Source of the DNA: Pseudomonadota bacterium
Lineage (GTDB): Bacteria; Myxococcota_A; UBA796; GCA-2862545
Length of the DNA: 64,000 nucleotides
Reading direction: 5' to 3'
NCBI GenBank assembly: GCA_947505245.1
Contig: CANNIZ010000006.1
Location: 62,001 to 126,000 of the forward strand
In this document: positions 41,855 through 50,982 of the stretch, piece after piece
Numbering within the stretch: position 1 is the first letter of the stretch
Layout: every line of letters begins with the position of its first letter
Notes under the pieces: model-generated
Database searches by the model: none
Told to the model about the DNA's origin: nothing
The model's input: the letters and a program-made list of their open reading frames with translations, nothing else
Program-made: the position numbers and the translations under genes

Positions 41855-44752
41855 TTACTCCGAAGGGTTCGTGGCTTTCTTGGTTTTCTTCGCCTTCACG
41901 AGCACGGCCGGAGCCGCGTCCTTGGGCAACAACACGGACTGAAACAACACGGTCTCGCCGAGATCGGGGACGATGAGGGAGAGCGACTGCGCGGTGACGA
42001 CGGGCTCATCGGGCTCGTCACCCCCGATCGAGAACTCCATCGGCTTCTCGGGCGGGCCGCCGTCACGGCCGTACCCCTCGCCCGGACCTGCAGAGGGGGC
42101 ACGTTTGGCCATCCTAAGGCCCACGCCGCCGCGCCCGCCGCCGCCGTTGCGCGAGCTGCCGGGCATGCGCTGGACGGCGTTGGACGTGGTCCGAACCGAC
42201 CCCATCGGCTCTACGACACCGTCGCCGTACGACACAGTGCCGGCGGAACCGCCGACGACGCCACCGACGCTGCCGTAGCCATACCCGTACCCGACGCCTC
42301 CGCCGCCCATGCCGGACCCGCTGACGCCAATGCTGCCGTACTCCTCGGACCCATTGTCGAGCAGCCCGAGGACGTAGCTCGGATCTGCAGCGAGGAAGTC
42401 CACACCCGCGTCGGCGGGCGGCGTCGCCACCGCGATCCCATTCGCGCCCGCCTGGAGCGCATCGGTCTGATCCGTGACGCCATCCCCGTCTCCGAGAACA
42501 ACGAGCGGGACACGATAGGGGCCGTCGACCGTGCTGTGGAACGAGCGCGTCGTCGGCGTGGTGACCGGCATCGACGGGTACGCTCCGCTGAGGTCACCGT
42601 CGATGTCGACGCTCTCGAAGTCGTACGCGCGCGGCTCGGGCTCACCTTCGATGACGAACTCGTCCTTGAACACGAGCTTCCCGGTCGGCTTCGCGTCCGG
42701 CTTGGCCTTGGACTTGCCGCTCGCAACTTCCTTGTCGGCCTGCTTCTTCGCGACCTCTTCGAGCTCCAGCTGCACGCTGCTGTTGCTGCCGCGGAACGAC
42801 GCTGACTCCGTCTGCTCGAGGCCCGACAGCTTCTCGCCGATCGCGTACGCCGAGCTGTAGCTCTCCGACGCGGTCTTGTAGTCGCCCGAACGCTCGGCCT
42901 CCTTGGCCGCCACGATCAGCTCCTCACGCTTCGCGACGTCTTCCGTGGCCCGCGCGCGAGCCATGTCCTTCACGCGCCGCGCGACCGTGGTGTCCTCCAT
43001 CGCGTCTGCGACGCCGATCTCCTCGTCCACGTCGACGACGTCGAGGTTTCCCTGGAGCTTGCGCACGTTCTCGGACTCGCCGCCCAGCGCCTTCAGCTCG
43101 TCGAGCTTCTGCTGCGCGACCTCGAAGTCGTTCACCATCCAGGCGTCGAGCGCCTCCTGGAAGCGCGCGTCCACCTCCGCAGCCGCCACGTCTCCGACCG
43201 CGAGGCCGTACGACAGCGTCTCGCCCTCGGTGAAGTCGTCCACCACGCTGTCTTCGCCGGTCTTGTTCTGCAGCGCGTACCCGGGTGGAAGGTGCAACGT
43301 GACGCGCTGCACGCCGACCGGCGCGTCCACGCGGAGCAGCGGCACCGCGCGCTGTTCGCGCTTGCTCCACGTCTCCGTCGTGCCAAACGCGATCACCTCG
43401 ATCGGGAACGACAGCAGGCCGTCCACCGTCTCGAGCGAGCGCGGCAACGGGATGAGCCAACCCTCGCCGTCGTCCTTGCCCGGCGTGACGGGTTTGCCCG
43501 ACACCTGCACGCCGAGGATCGCCACGCCCGCCGGAGCCACGATGCGCAACGCCGCGGCGCGCTCGTTCCGCACCGTGTAGTAGCCGCGCATCATGACGCG
43601 GCCCTCATCGTTGGTGGCGATCGTGAGCGACGCGACGTCCACCAGCACGGCGGGCTGTTCGATCGGGACCACGCGCATGAGCGACAAGGTGCCGCCGCCC
43701 TGCCCTCGCCAGGCCGACGTCGGGGTGCCTGTGATCAGGCCTGTGGTCACCGACGGCAGGTCGGACGTGGGCACCGGCACGAACCGGGGAAGCTCGGGAA
43801 GCACCTCGATCGCGTCGTCGCGCGCGATCAACAGCGACGCGTCGACGCGGAAAGCGCCGGTCGGGGCGATGTCCGGCACCGCGACGGTCGCTGTGTCCCC
43901 GGCCGCGACGGGGACGGACCACGCGAGGTCGACCGTGAACACGTCGTACACGGGCCGCGTCGGCTCGATCAGCAGCGTGTCTCCGCTCCACGAGTAGCTG
44001 CGCACGTTCTCGCCCGAGACGGTCACGTCGCGACCGGCGCCGCGCACCACGAGCGGCAACGCGCCGCCGGCCGAGGCGAGCTCGCCCTGGCGCACGAGCC
44101 AGCGCACCTGCGCGTGCCCTTCCACGTCGCCGTCGCGCACCGTGAGCCCCTCCGCGACCTCAGCGACGAACAGCGGCGGCTTGTCGGACAGCGGGGCCGG
44201 GTCCGACAACACGACCGACAGGTCGCGCGCGGACGCGAGCAGGCCCTCGCGCGACGCGATCGCCGCTCGGGCGCCGTCTTCGACGTGCAGCTCCAGCTTT
44301 GTACCGGCCGCAGCGATCGTCCCGCGCACGGCAGGCATCAACGCGAACGACTGCCCGGCTGCAGGGTCGCCGTCGACGAATCCGTCGAGGACCACCGTCG
44401 CCTGGCCCGAAACCTCGGCCGTAAGCCTCGTCCCGCTGGGCCCCGAGCCGATCGCGGCGGGTCGCCCGTCGACGGTGAGCGAGTCCACCCGCACCGACGG
44501 TCCGGCGACGAAGTCGTCGAGCCAGCCCTTCGCGGGGGCGTCGATCGTCCACGTCGCGTGGATCCGCAGCCCGCCTTCTTCCGGCGTGACCGTCACGATC
44601 CGATTCGCCGCCCACGGCGTGGGGGGCTTGCTGTCGTCCTTCTCGGGCTCCGGGTCGCGCAACTCGAAATACCGGCCGCCGTCGAGCACGACCGTCGACG
44701 CCTGAGCGTCGAAACAAAGCGCGAGGAAGGGCAGGAGGGAAAACATGCGCAC
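41855..44752 (-). CDS. Large secreted protein with Gly/Tyr-rich tail
   Basis: A 965-residue protein with a signal peptide (LLPFLALCFDAQAS). The first 550 residues are beta-rich and resemble the companion gene's modules, including paired phrases such as VTLHLPPGYALQNKTGED. Residues about 555-690 are a charged helical region likely to be a coiled coil. The last 250 are low complexity, with GYGYGYGSVGGVVGG and RNGGGGRGG, ending in a short beta segment and a Lys-rich tail. No family recognised. By layout it could be a cell-surface or matrix protein. Confidence 0.7.
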   Translation of the reverse strand: MRMFSLLPFLALCFDAQASTVVLDGGRYFELRDPEPEKDDSKPPTPWAANRIVTVTPEEGGLRIHATWTIDAPAKGWLDDFVAGPSVRVDSLTVDGRPAAIGSGPSGTRLTAEVSGQATVVLDGFVDGDPAAGQSFALMPAVRGTIAAAGTKLELHVEDGARAAIASREGLLASARDLSVVLSDPAPLSDKPPLFVAEVAEGLTVRDGDVEGHAQVRWLVRQGELASAGGALPLVVRGAGRDVTVSGENVRSYSWSGDTLLIEPTRPVYDVFTVDLAWSVPVAAGDTATVAVPDIAPTGAFRVDASLLIARDDAIEVLPELPRFVPVPTSDLPSVTTGLITGTPTSAWRGQGGGTLSLMRVVPIEQPAVLVDVASLTIATNDEGRVMMRGYYTVRNERAAALRIVAPAGVAILGVQVSGKPVTPGKDDGEGWLIPLPRSLETVDGLLSFPIEVIAFGTTETWSKREQRAVPLLRVDAPVGVQRVTLHLPPGYALQNKTGEDSVVDDFTEGETLSYGLAVGDVAAAEVDARFQEALDAWMVNDFEVAQQKLDELKALGGESENVRKLQGNLDVVDVDEEIGVADAMEDTTVARRVKDMARARATEDVAKREELIVAAKEAERSGDYKTASESYSSAYAIGEKLSGLEQTESASFRGSNSSVQLELEEVAKKQADKEVASGKSKAKPDAKPTGKLVFKDEFVIEGEPEPRAYDFESVDIDGDLSGAYPSMPVTTPTTRSFHSTVDGPYRVPLVVLGDGDGVTDQTDALQAGANGIAVATPPADAGVDFLAADPSYVLGLLDNGSEEYGSIGVSGSGMGGGGVGYGYGYGSVGGVVGGSAGTVSYGDGVVEPMGSVRTTSNAVQRMPGSSRNGGGGRGGVGLRMAKRAPSAGPGEGYGRDGGPPEKPMEFSIGGDEPDEPVVTAQSLSLIVPDLGETVLFQSVLLPKDAAPAVLVKAKKTKKATNPSE

Positions 44753-44810
44753 CAGGAACGGGTTCGGACGGGTGGACCTTACAGCACGCGAACGGTGCGT
44801 GAAGGCCGTG

Positions 44811-45224
44811 TCAAAGTTTCCCCGAGCCGTCGATCGACGGCTGGGGGGCAGGGTCGAGCCAGCCGCACCCCTTCGCGTCCGCCACGACCGTGCGGGCCTC
44901 CGAAAGCGCCCGTGCGACGTCGTGAACCTCGGACGCCGCCCCAGTCGTATCCAGCACCGCGACCGCCCTCTCGAACCGCTGCTGAGCGGCGGCGCTGGCT
45001 TCGACCAACGCCGTCACGGCGTCCAAGTGCTTGTGCATGCACATCGGATCGCGATGCCGGGCGTCCGACAGGCTCAGCTGGGCCGCGCGAAGCTCGTCGA
45101 GCGCTCCGGTGACGGACGCGCGCTGCTCCTCGGTGGTCATCGGAGCCACCTCGTAGCGGACGTAGTCGGGGGGCGGCCCCGGCGGCCTGCACGCGAACAA
45201 CAGCAACGCAACGAGGGTCGCCAT
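44811..45224 (-). CDS. Small lipoprotein, unknown function
   Basis: A 137-residue protein. The signal MATLVALLLFAC gives a lipidated Cys12. The mature part is mostly helical (EEQRASVTGALDELRAAQLSLSDARH) with two further Cys and looks like a small four-helix or coiled-coil protein. The ATG shares one base with the stop of the HhH/NuiA-like gene (TGATG), so it is co-translated with it and may be a partner. Confidence 0.7.
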   Translation of the reverse strand: MATLVALLLFACRPPGPPPDYVRYEVAPMTTEEQRASVTGALDELRAAQLSLSDARHRDPMCMHKHLDAVTALVEASAAAQQRFERAVAVLDTTGAASEVHDVARALSEARTVVADAKGCGWLDPAPQPSIDGSGKL

Positions 45225-46288
45225 CACGTCTCGATCGAGACGGTCCAGAACCCGACGAGGTCGCCGTCGGCGCTCACGCCAACCACGAGCACGTCGATGT
45301 CGCCGACGAGTTGACCCGACGAGTCGCGGCGGCCGAACCGCCACACCGTCACGTTCGAAAGGTGCTGTTCGAACACGTCGCGCACGGCCTGCCAGCGCGG
45401 CTGATCGGCCCGCTGCGTGTCGTCCCACCAGTCCTGCGCGACGGTGCGCGAGTCGAACACCCACGCGACCGAGCTCGCCTCGACAGAGCGCGCCGCGAGC
45501 GGGTCGCGGTCGGGCCGGGCGACGTACGAGGCGCCGACCACCGTCTTCACGTTCACCGACGTCAGCGCCGTCGACGTGGGGGCGTGCACGGCGAACGGGA
45601 CCATCGGGAAGTCGCCTTCCGACGAGAACCAAAGCCCATCGACCGCCGGCGTGAGCGCGCCGACCGCCGCGTCCGTGCCGAACACTGTCGGAGCGCCGAC
45701 CGCGGCCTTCAGGTCGTTCAGCGCGCCGGCGCCCACGTACGGCACGGCAGCGACAGCCTCGAGCGTGGTGTACGGTCGACCCGCGACGATGCCGGTGGCC
45801 GCGCGCGAATCGAGGCCGACGTCGACGTCGAGCTGGGTGAAGGTCAACGTGTTCGCAAGCGCTACGACGCCCGCCGCCTCGGCCTTGGTAAACGACACGG
45901 TCTCGATCGTGCCGTAGTAGTCGTCGTCGACGGGGATCCACCCCTCGTCTGTCGCGTACGCCAGCAGCGCGGAAAGTGCGGCGTCGCCCACATAGGCGAC
46001 GGCGTCGACCTCGTCGATCGAGTCGAAGTTGTTGTCGTCCGCGGCGCCCGAGCCACCGTCGCGATGCGCGATCAGGTTCTTCGCCGCGCGCTTGTCGAGG
46101 CCGGCGTCGACGTCGAGCACGGTCATCGTGGTGGTGCGCGCGTTCAACATCGCGAGCACGCCGGCGGCCTCGGGGGTGCCGTCCACGAGCACGCGCGCGG
46201 AGGTGAGTTCACCGTCTCCAAGGCCCACGTCGGCGGCGGGCTGACAGGCGACCACGAACAGGGCGAGCACCACGGCACTTGAACGCAC
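45224..46288 (-). CDS. Lipoprotein with two HhH domains and a nuclease-A-inhibitor-like domain
   Basis: A 354-residue protein. Lipobox VVAC gives Cys15. Two ComEA-type helix-hairpin-helix units follow: residues about 40-115 (LAMLNARTTTMTVLDVDAGL, DEVDAVAYVGDAAL) and 133-198 (LDVDVGLDSRAATGIVAGR, VAAVPYVGAGALNDL). Residues about 208-354 match the NuiA fold, which inhibits the NucA endonuclease: GLWFSSEGDFP and then VRDVFEQHLSNVTVWRFG, IDVLVVGVSADGDLVGF. HhH pairs bind double-stranded DNA without sequence preference. GTG at 46288 is preferred to GTG at 46300 because GGGG precedes it and TACACT lies 22 nt upstream. It is probably a surface protein that holds DNA. Confidence 0.78.
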   Translation of the reverse strand: MRSSAVVLALFVVACQPAADVGLGDGELTSARVLVDGTPEAAGVLAMLNARTTTMTVLDVDAGLDKRAAKNLIAHRDGGSGAADDNNFDSIDEVDAVAYVGDAALSALLAYATDEGWIPVDDDYYGTIETVSFTKAEAAGVVALANTLTFTQLDVDVGLDSRAATGIVAGRPYTTLEAVAAVPYVGAGALNDLKAAVGAPTVFGTDAAVGALTPAVDGLWFSSEGDFPMVPFAVHAPTSTALTSVNVKTVVGASYVARPDRDPLAARSVEASSVAWVFDSRTVAQDWWDDTQRADQPRWQAVRDVFEQHLSNVTVWRFGRRDSSGQLVGDIDVLVVGVSADGDLVGFWTVSIET

Positions 46289-46310
46289 GGCAGACCCCAC
46301 GATGGTGAAC

Positions 46311-46316
46311 AGTGTA
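46311..46316 (-). promoter_or_regulatory. Candidate -10 box for the HhH lipoprotein
   Basis: TACACT on the minus strand, 22 nt before the chosen GTG, in the 43-nt gap after the flavoprotein gene. The same hexamer precedes the calpain and M48 starts. No good -35 element is seen. Confidence 0.3.
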
Positions 46317-46331
46317 CCCCGATCCACCCGG

Positions 46332-48212
46332 TCAGGTTCGGAGCTCGCCGACCGCGGCCCACGCGTTGTCGACGGCGGCCTGGGTGTACGGATCACCGGT
46401 GGCGTCGGTGCTCGCGAAGGTCATGTTCCCAAAACGGCGGGAGGAGGCTTTGTACACGAGCGCGTCCTCGCCGGGGGCGCGGTTTGCCCACCAGGTGTAG
46501 CCGTGCGGCCAGCGGTTCACGGTGAGGCCGGCGATGTCGTCCTCGACAAAGCCGGTAGGACCGAACATCGCGCCGAGTTGGGCGCGGACCTCAACTTCGA
46601 ACTTCGCGAACGAGGTGCCCATCAGCGCGCCGCGCCCGAGACGGAACGCGGCGGAGGGATCCGATACGCCGAACGTGGGCGACGGAACCCGCCCGAGCAA
46701 CGCGACGATCGGGTGATCGGGGGAGCGGTCGAACCGGTAGTCGCCGTAGTTGACGGGGAAGTCCAGCGCGAAGAACTGGAAGAAGCTGCCGGGACAATGG
46801 ACGTAGCCGTTGCCAGCGGCCGCGATCGCGCGCCAATTGCGCAGCGCGACCTGCGCGTAGACGAGCGGGACCCGAAGGTTGGCGCGCATCGCCGCCTTCT
46901 GCGCGTCCGGAAGGCTCGGGATCGCGTGCGCGAGCGCGTTGTGGTTGCACGCGAACACGGCATGGCGAGCGACGACGCGGGTGCATAGCGAGCCGCGTAC
47001 GTAGTCGATCTGCACGCCATCGGCGGTGTTCTCGGCGTGGACGACCGTGCTCGACAGGCGAAGCCGCACCGGCGCGTCCCCGCGATCGAGGGCTTCATAG
47101 TCGAAGCGCGCCGTGAGCACGGCTTCGACGGTGGACGCGTCGCTGACGGCGGGGATGAGCCGCTGCACGAGCAGGCGCGCGACCGTCGCGTTGCCGTCGG
47201 GGAAGTGATAAATATAGGATGGTCCGCCGCTCTCGCGCCGCAGGTACGCGGCGAGTCGCCACGACACGCGCCCCGCGCGCGGCAGGCCGAGCAGGCCGGA
47301 CTCGTACGCGTCGAACAGCGTGGTGGCGTCGCCGCCGTAGCCCATGTCGTCGACCTGGGGCGTGGACAGCAGCGCGAGCAGGCCGGGATCGGTGACCCCT
47401 CGTGAGCGCAGGTGGTCGTTGTAGGTGGCGGTCTCGAGCCAGGTGAGCACGCCGGCATCACCGCGGTCGGGGAACCCGGGGGACTCCGACGCGAGCAGCG
47501 CGCGCAACTGGGTGCGTCCATCGTCGGAGAGCGGGAGGTCGTCGATCCGGTCGACGAGCGGCGCGTCTCCGCGAACGGCGCCCGCGAACGCGTAGCGGTT
47601 CACCTCGTCGGGGTCGTCCGTGAGCGCCAGGCCCGAGCGGGTCATCGCGGCGCGCGTATACCAGGGCCCCTCGAAGAACGTGCCCACCGACAGCCCGTGG
47701 CGCTCGGCGAAGCCCACGTCGTACGCGCCGTCGTCCCACAGGGACGTGGTGATCCCAAGCTCCACGAGCAGCCGCGCTGAGGCGCCCTCGAAGTCCACCG
47801 GGGTGTCCAGGCTCTGCGTGCCGCCGTAGCCGAGGCGAAGGGCGCCATCGATGTCGAACTCGTTTCGCCGGGCGTGCCCGCCGAAGTCGTCGTGGTTGTC
47901 GAGGATCAGGATGCGCGCGTTCGGGTTCACCCGCTGGCGGTAGAAGTACGCCGCCGACAGGCCGCTGATCCCCGCGCCGACGACGACGACGTCGTACGGG
48001 GAGCTCTCGTGTTCGGATGGCTCGAACGTCTGCCCCAGCAGCGCGAGCCCGTGAGCGACCTCGAACGTGCCGGCTGTGCTGCCGCGCAGGCCCTGCAGCC
48101 CCGGGGGATAGGGCGGCGACTCCGACGCGAGCGCGTCCGGCCAGCCAGGGAGCACCTGCCCGACCCCGGTGATCAGCGCGCCGTTCAGCAGATCGCGTCG
48201 CGTGATGGTCAT
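46332..48212 (-). CDS. Tat-exported spermidine-dehydrogenase-like flavoprotein
   Basis: A 626-residue protein. The N-terminus TITRRDLLNGALITG is a twin-arginine signal. The FAD motif YDVVVVGAGISGLSAAYFYR followed by LILDNHDDFGGHARRNEF closely resembles bacterial spermidine dehydrogenase, a periplasmic haem- and FAD-containing enzyme that cleaves polyamines. The C-terminal FAD segment is less conserved by eye. The length agrees with the family. The substrate is inferred from similarity only. It heads a minus-strand run with the HhH lipoprotein gene 43 nt downstream, and it is divergent from the desaturase-like operon. Confidence 0.8.
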   Translation of the reverse strand: MTITRRDLLNGALITGVGQVLPGWPDALASESPPYPPGLQGLRGSTAGTFEVAHGLALLGQTFEPSEHESSPYDVVVVGAGISGLSAAYFYRQRVNPNARILILDNHDDFGGHARRNEFDIDGALRLGYGGTQSLDTPVDFEGASARLLVELGITTSLWDDGAYDVGFAERHGLSVGTFFEGPWYTRAAMTRSGLALTDDPDEVNRYAFAGAVRGDAPLVDRIDDLPLSDDGRTQLRALLASESPGFPDRGDAGVLTWLETATYNDHLRSRGVTDPGLLALLSTPQVDDMGYGGDATTLFDAYESGLLGLPRAGRVSWRLAAYLRRESGGPSYIYHFPDGNATVARLLVQRLIPAVSDASTVEAVLTARFDYEALDRGDAPVRLRLSSTVVHAENTADGVQIDYVRGSLCTRVVARHAVFACNHNALAHAIPSLPDAQKAAMRANLRVPLVYAQVALRNWRAIAAAGNGYVHCPGSFFQFFALDFPVNYGDYRFDRSPDHPIVALLGRVPSPTFGVSDPSAAFRLGRGALMGTSFAKFEVEVRAQLGAMFGPTGFVEDDIAGLTVNRWPHGYTWWANRAPGEDALVYKASSRRFGNMTFASTDATGDPYTQAAVDNAWAAVGELRT

Positions 48213-48302
48213 CGGGCCACGGTAGCAGAATCACCCGCGCCCGAAAAATTCTGGTGACATCCGGTGGCCTCACCCCTCCTCTCCACGAACGCTGGAGGAG
48301 AC

Positions 48303-49775
48303 ATGAAGGTGGTCATCGCAGGCGCCGGTCCCGCGGGCCTCGCCGCCGCAGAGGCGCTGTTGTCGGAAGATCCGACGCTCAAGGTCGAGATTCGGACCCT
48401 CGGACACATCGTCGGTGGGCGCGCGTGCTCGTGGCGCCTGCCGGACGGGCGCACCGAGGAGCACGGTCAACACGTCGTGCTCGGGTTCTACGCCGAGATG
48501 CGCGCCCTGCTCGCGCGCTCGGGGGTGGACGAAGCTACCGCGACGTTCTCGAACCGCGGTCGGTTGATCTGCTGGGAGGACCGCGATGAGGCCGCGCACA
48601 CCATGCACTTCGGCTCGTCGTCGCTGCGCTCGCTCGCGGACGGCCTCGCGTACAGCGGTTGGACGGCGGCCGAGAAGGCCGGCTTCGCCGAGATGTTCGT
48701 GCGCGGAATGCCGGAGGTCATCGCCGGCGTGCCCGAATCGCTCGACGACGTGTGCCTCACCGCGTGGTGCCTCGGCCACGGGATGCCGGCGTCGTGTGCG
48801 GCCACCAACGCGTTTCGCGCAAGCCGCGAGGCCCAGCTCAACTGGCCCGGCGAGATCTCGGCGTACGCGCAGCTCCGCGCCGTGCGCGCGGCGGGCCGCG
48901 ACTACGCGACCTCCGAGGCGCTGTTCCCGGCGGGCGGCATGTCGGAGATCTTCTGGGAGCCGATCGTCGCGCGCATCGAGGCGCTTGGCGGCACGCTGCG
49001 CCGCTGGTCTGCGGTGGATGGCGTGCGACGCGACGGCGACACGCTGCGCGGGCTCACGTTTCGCGCGCCCCTGCCGCACGATCCGGCGCACCCGTGGACA
49101 AACATCTACCCGCCGCTCGCAGCCGAGGTGGAAGATGTACCGGTCGACGCCGCGATCCTCGCGGTGCCGCCGGGCGTGTTCGGCGGCATCCTCGCGGCCG
49201 ACCCCGAGCTCGCGGGCCTGGCAGCGTTCGCGGGCGTGCCGCAGATCACGTCGATCGCCCCGCTCGGAATGCACGTGTGGCACAAGAACGCGGTCACCGT
49301 GCGGCACCAGACGGTGGTGTTCGGGCTGCTCCCGCCGCTCGCGTTCGTGCTCGACAACAAGCCGATCTACGCCCAATACCGCGACGACGACCGCTACGGC
49401 GCGTGCCTGCACTTCGTCGGCCAGGAGAGCGGGTACGAGGACCTCACCGACGAGGAGATGCTCGTGCGCTCGCTGGCGTCGGCGCGAAAGGTGCCCGGCT
49501 TCGAGGGCATGGACCGGGAGGGCGTGCTCGACTTCAAGGTGATCCGGAACCGCGCGCCGCACAAGCGCTACTTCAACGCCGAACCCGGCTCGCTCCAGTT
49601 CAAGCCGCACTGCAAGACGCCGATCGAAGGCCTGTTCCTGGCCGGTGACTGGGTGCGCAACGAGCTCGACTTCCCGTGTATGGAGGCCGCGGTGCGCTCG
49701 GGTCGGCAGGCGGCCCGCGAGGTGCTGGCCCTGCTCGACGCGCGACGCGCGACGCGCTCGGGGAGGGCTGCATGA
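48303..49775 (+). CDS. Phytoene-desaturase/HpnE-like flavoprotein
   Basis: A 490-residue FAD protein. The dinucleotide motif VVIAGAGPAGLAAAEAL is at the N-terminus, then GGRACSW and EEHGQHVVLGFY. The C-terminal signature GLFLAGDWVRNELDFPCMEAAVRSG is typical of plant-type phytoene/zeta-carotene desaturases and of hydroxysqualene dehydroxylase (HpnE). It probably acts on a long isoprenoid. The start has GGAGGA upstream. It is the first of four genes linked by ATGA overlaps, the second being a CrtC/AttH-type protein, which supports isoprenoid or carotenoid chemistry. No phytoene or squalene synthase is in the window. Confidence 0.82.
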   Translation: MKVVIAGAGPAGLAAAEALLSEDPTLKVEIRTLGHIVGGRACSWRLPDGRTEEHGQHVVLGFYAEMRALLARSGVDEATATFSNRGRLICWEDRDEAAHTMHFGSSSLRSLADGLAYSGWTAAEKAGFAEMFVRGMPEVIAGVPESLDDVCLTAWCLGHGMPASCAATNAFRASREAQLNWPGEISAYAQLRAVRAAGRDYATSEALFPAGGMSEIFWEPIVARIEALGGTLRRWSAVDGVRRDGDTLRGLTFRAPLPHDPAHPWTNIYPPLAAEVEDVPVDAAILAVPPGVFGGILAADPELAGLAAFAGVPQITSIAPLGMHVWHKNAVTVRHQTVVFGLLPPLAFVLDNKPIYAQYRDDDRYGACLHFVGQESGYEDLTDEEMLVRSLASARKVPGFEGMDREGVLDFKVIRNRAPHKRYFNAEPGSLQFKPHCKTPIEGLFLAGDWVRNELDFPCMEAAVRSGRQAAREVLALLDARRATRSGRAA

Positions 49776-50779
49776 TCGGCCTCATCGACGAGGCGCCCCA
49801 CGCGGACGCCCAGACCGAGTGGTGGCACGTGCACGCCGACCTCGTCGAGACGGGCTCGGCCGACCCGCGCGAGCTGCACGTGTTCGCCGCGTTCATCGTC
49901 GAACGCACCAAAGGTGAGTCGATCGCGGGCATCCCCGTGTCGATGGTGGCGCCGCGGTTTCACACGGCGCTCGTGCAGCTCCAGACCGACGACGGCGCGT
50001 GGTCCGCCGACCGGCACGCGTTCCCTGACGTGTGGACCGCGTCGGAGCGCGACCTCGATGGCGAGCGACCGCTCGAGGTGCGCCACGGCGACTGGCGGCT
50101 CGCGTGGGATCAAGGCGCACTGGTCCTCTCGGTCGGGGCCGGACCCGACGCGATCGACGTCGTGTTCACCGAGACGCGTCCCGCTACACTGCCCGGCGCC
50201 GACGGGCTGGTGACGTTGCGGTCCGACAGCCCGCACCATTGGATCCAACGCGAGCAGCTGTCCGCGCGCGGCCGGTGGAAGGACCACGGCAAGACGCGGT
50301 TCGTCGAAGGCACCGGCTTCTACAAGCACCAGTGGGGGAGGCTCTATGACGCCCTGGTGGACGGGTTCTCGTGGGTGTCGCTCGATCTTCCCGACACGCG
50401 CTCCCTGTCGTTCGCCTCGCTCGTCGTCGACGACCGCTGGAACCAACCCGGCTCGATCGCCTTCGCGTCTTCACCCGAAGGAACCCACCCGATCGACGGG
50501 TGGACCCTCACGCCGACGACGTGGTGGCGCTCGCCGCGCTCGGGCGCGCGCTGGCCCGCGTCGCTGCACCTCGTGGCGCCCGGCGTCGACCTGATCGTCA
50601 CCCCGCTCGCGCGCGATCAGGAGCTGTGGGCCTTCCCAACGCCCGTCCACGTCGGGCCCGCCCTCGCGCTCGGCACCGTCGACGGCGTGCCGTTCGCCGG
50701 GCCCGCGTTCCTCGAACAGGTGGGAATGGCCAAGCCGTTCTTTCGGTTCCTGTACCGATCCCGGGAGGTGACCCCATGA
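49772..50779 (+). CDS. AttH/CrtC-type lipocalin-like protein
   Basis: A 335-residue protein. EWWHVHADL near residue 16 and GFYKHQWGRLYD in the middle are the two hallmarks of the AttH/CrtC double-lipocalin family, which includes carotenoid 1,2-hydratase (hydroxyneurosporene synthase). No signal peptide is present, so it is probably cytosolic or peripheral. The ATG overlaps the desaturase stop by 4 nt and is preceded by GGGAGGG. In this context a hydratase or isomerase acting on the desaturase product is plausible. Confidence 0.78.
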   Translation: MIGLIDEAPHADAQTEWWHVHADLVETGSADPRELHVFAAFIVERTKGESIAGIPVSMVAPRFHTALVQLQTDDGAWSADRHAFPDVWTASERDLDGERPLEVRHGDWRLAWDQGALVLSVGAGPDAIDVVFTETRPATLPGADGLVTLRSDSPHHWIQREQLSARGRWKDHGKTRFVEGTGFYKHQWGRLYDALVDGFSWVSLDLPDTRSLSFASLVVDDRWNQPGSIAFASSPEGTHPIDGWTLTPTTWWRSPRSGARWPASLHLVAPGVDLIVTPLARDQELWAFPTPVHVGPALALGTVDGVPFAGPAFLEQVGMAKPFFRFLYRSREVTP

Positions 50780-50982
50780 CGCGCCGCGGCCTGTTGTCCT
50801 CCGGATGTGCCGCCGTGGTCGCGTACCTGCTCGCGGCGCCCACCGAAGCCGAGGCGCGCGCGGCCCCCCGCGTCGCCTGCCCCCACGTCTATTGCCGCCA
50901 CAACCGACCCGACGCCGTGCTCGGCCCGCGCTGCGGCCTGTCCCTCACAAGACCCCCTGTGTACAATGGAGTGCTCCCATGA
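50776..50982 (+). CDS. 68-residue Cys-rich exported mini-protein
   Basis: A small gene held between two ATGA overlaps. The N-terminus TRRGLLSSGCAAVVAYLLAAP has a twin arginine and a hydrophobic core, so export is likely, possibly by Tat. The mature part has Cys35, Cys40 and Cys53 with His37 and His42 (CPHVYCRH, then RCGLS), a spacing that could bind a metal or cluster. I recognise no named family. The overlapping start and stop, the signal and the motif argue that it is real despite its size. Confidence 0.6.
   Translation: MTRRGLLSSGCAAVVAYLLAAPTEAEARAAPRVACPHVYCRHNRPDAVLGPRCGLSLTRPPVYNGVLP

Noticed and set aside
43292-45112. Plus-strand open frame of about 600 codons
   Set aside because: Antisense to the 965-residue secreted protein and a lipoprotein, both of which have good signal peptides.
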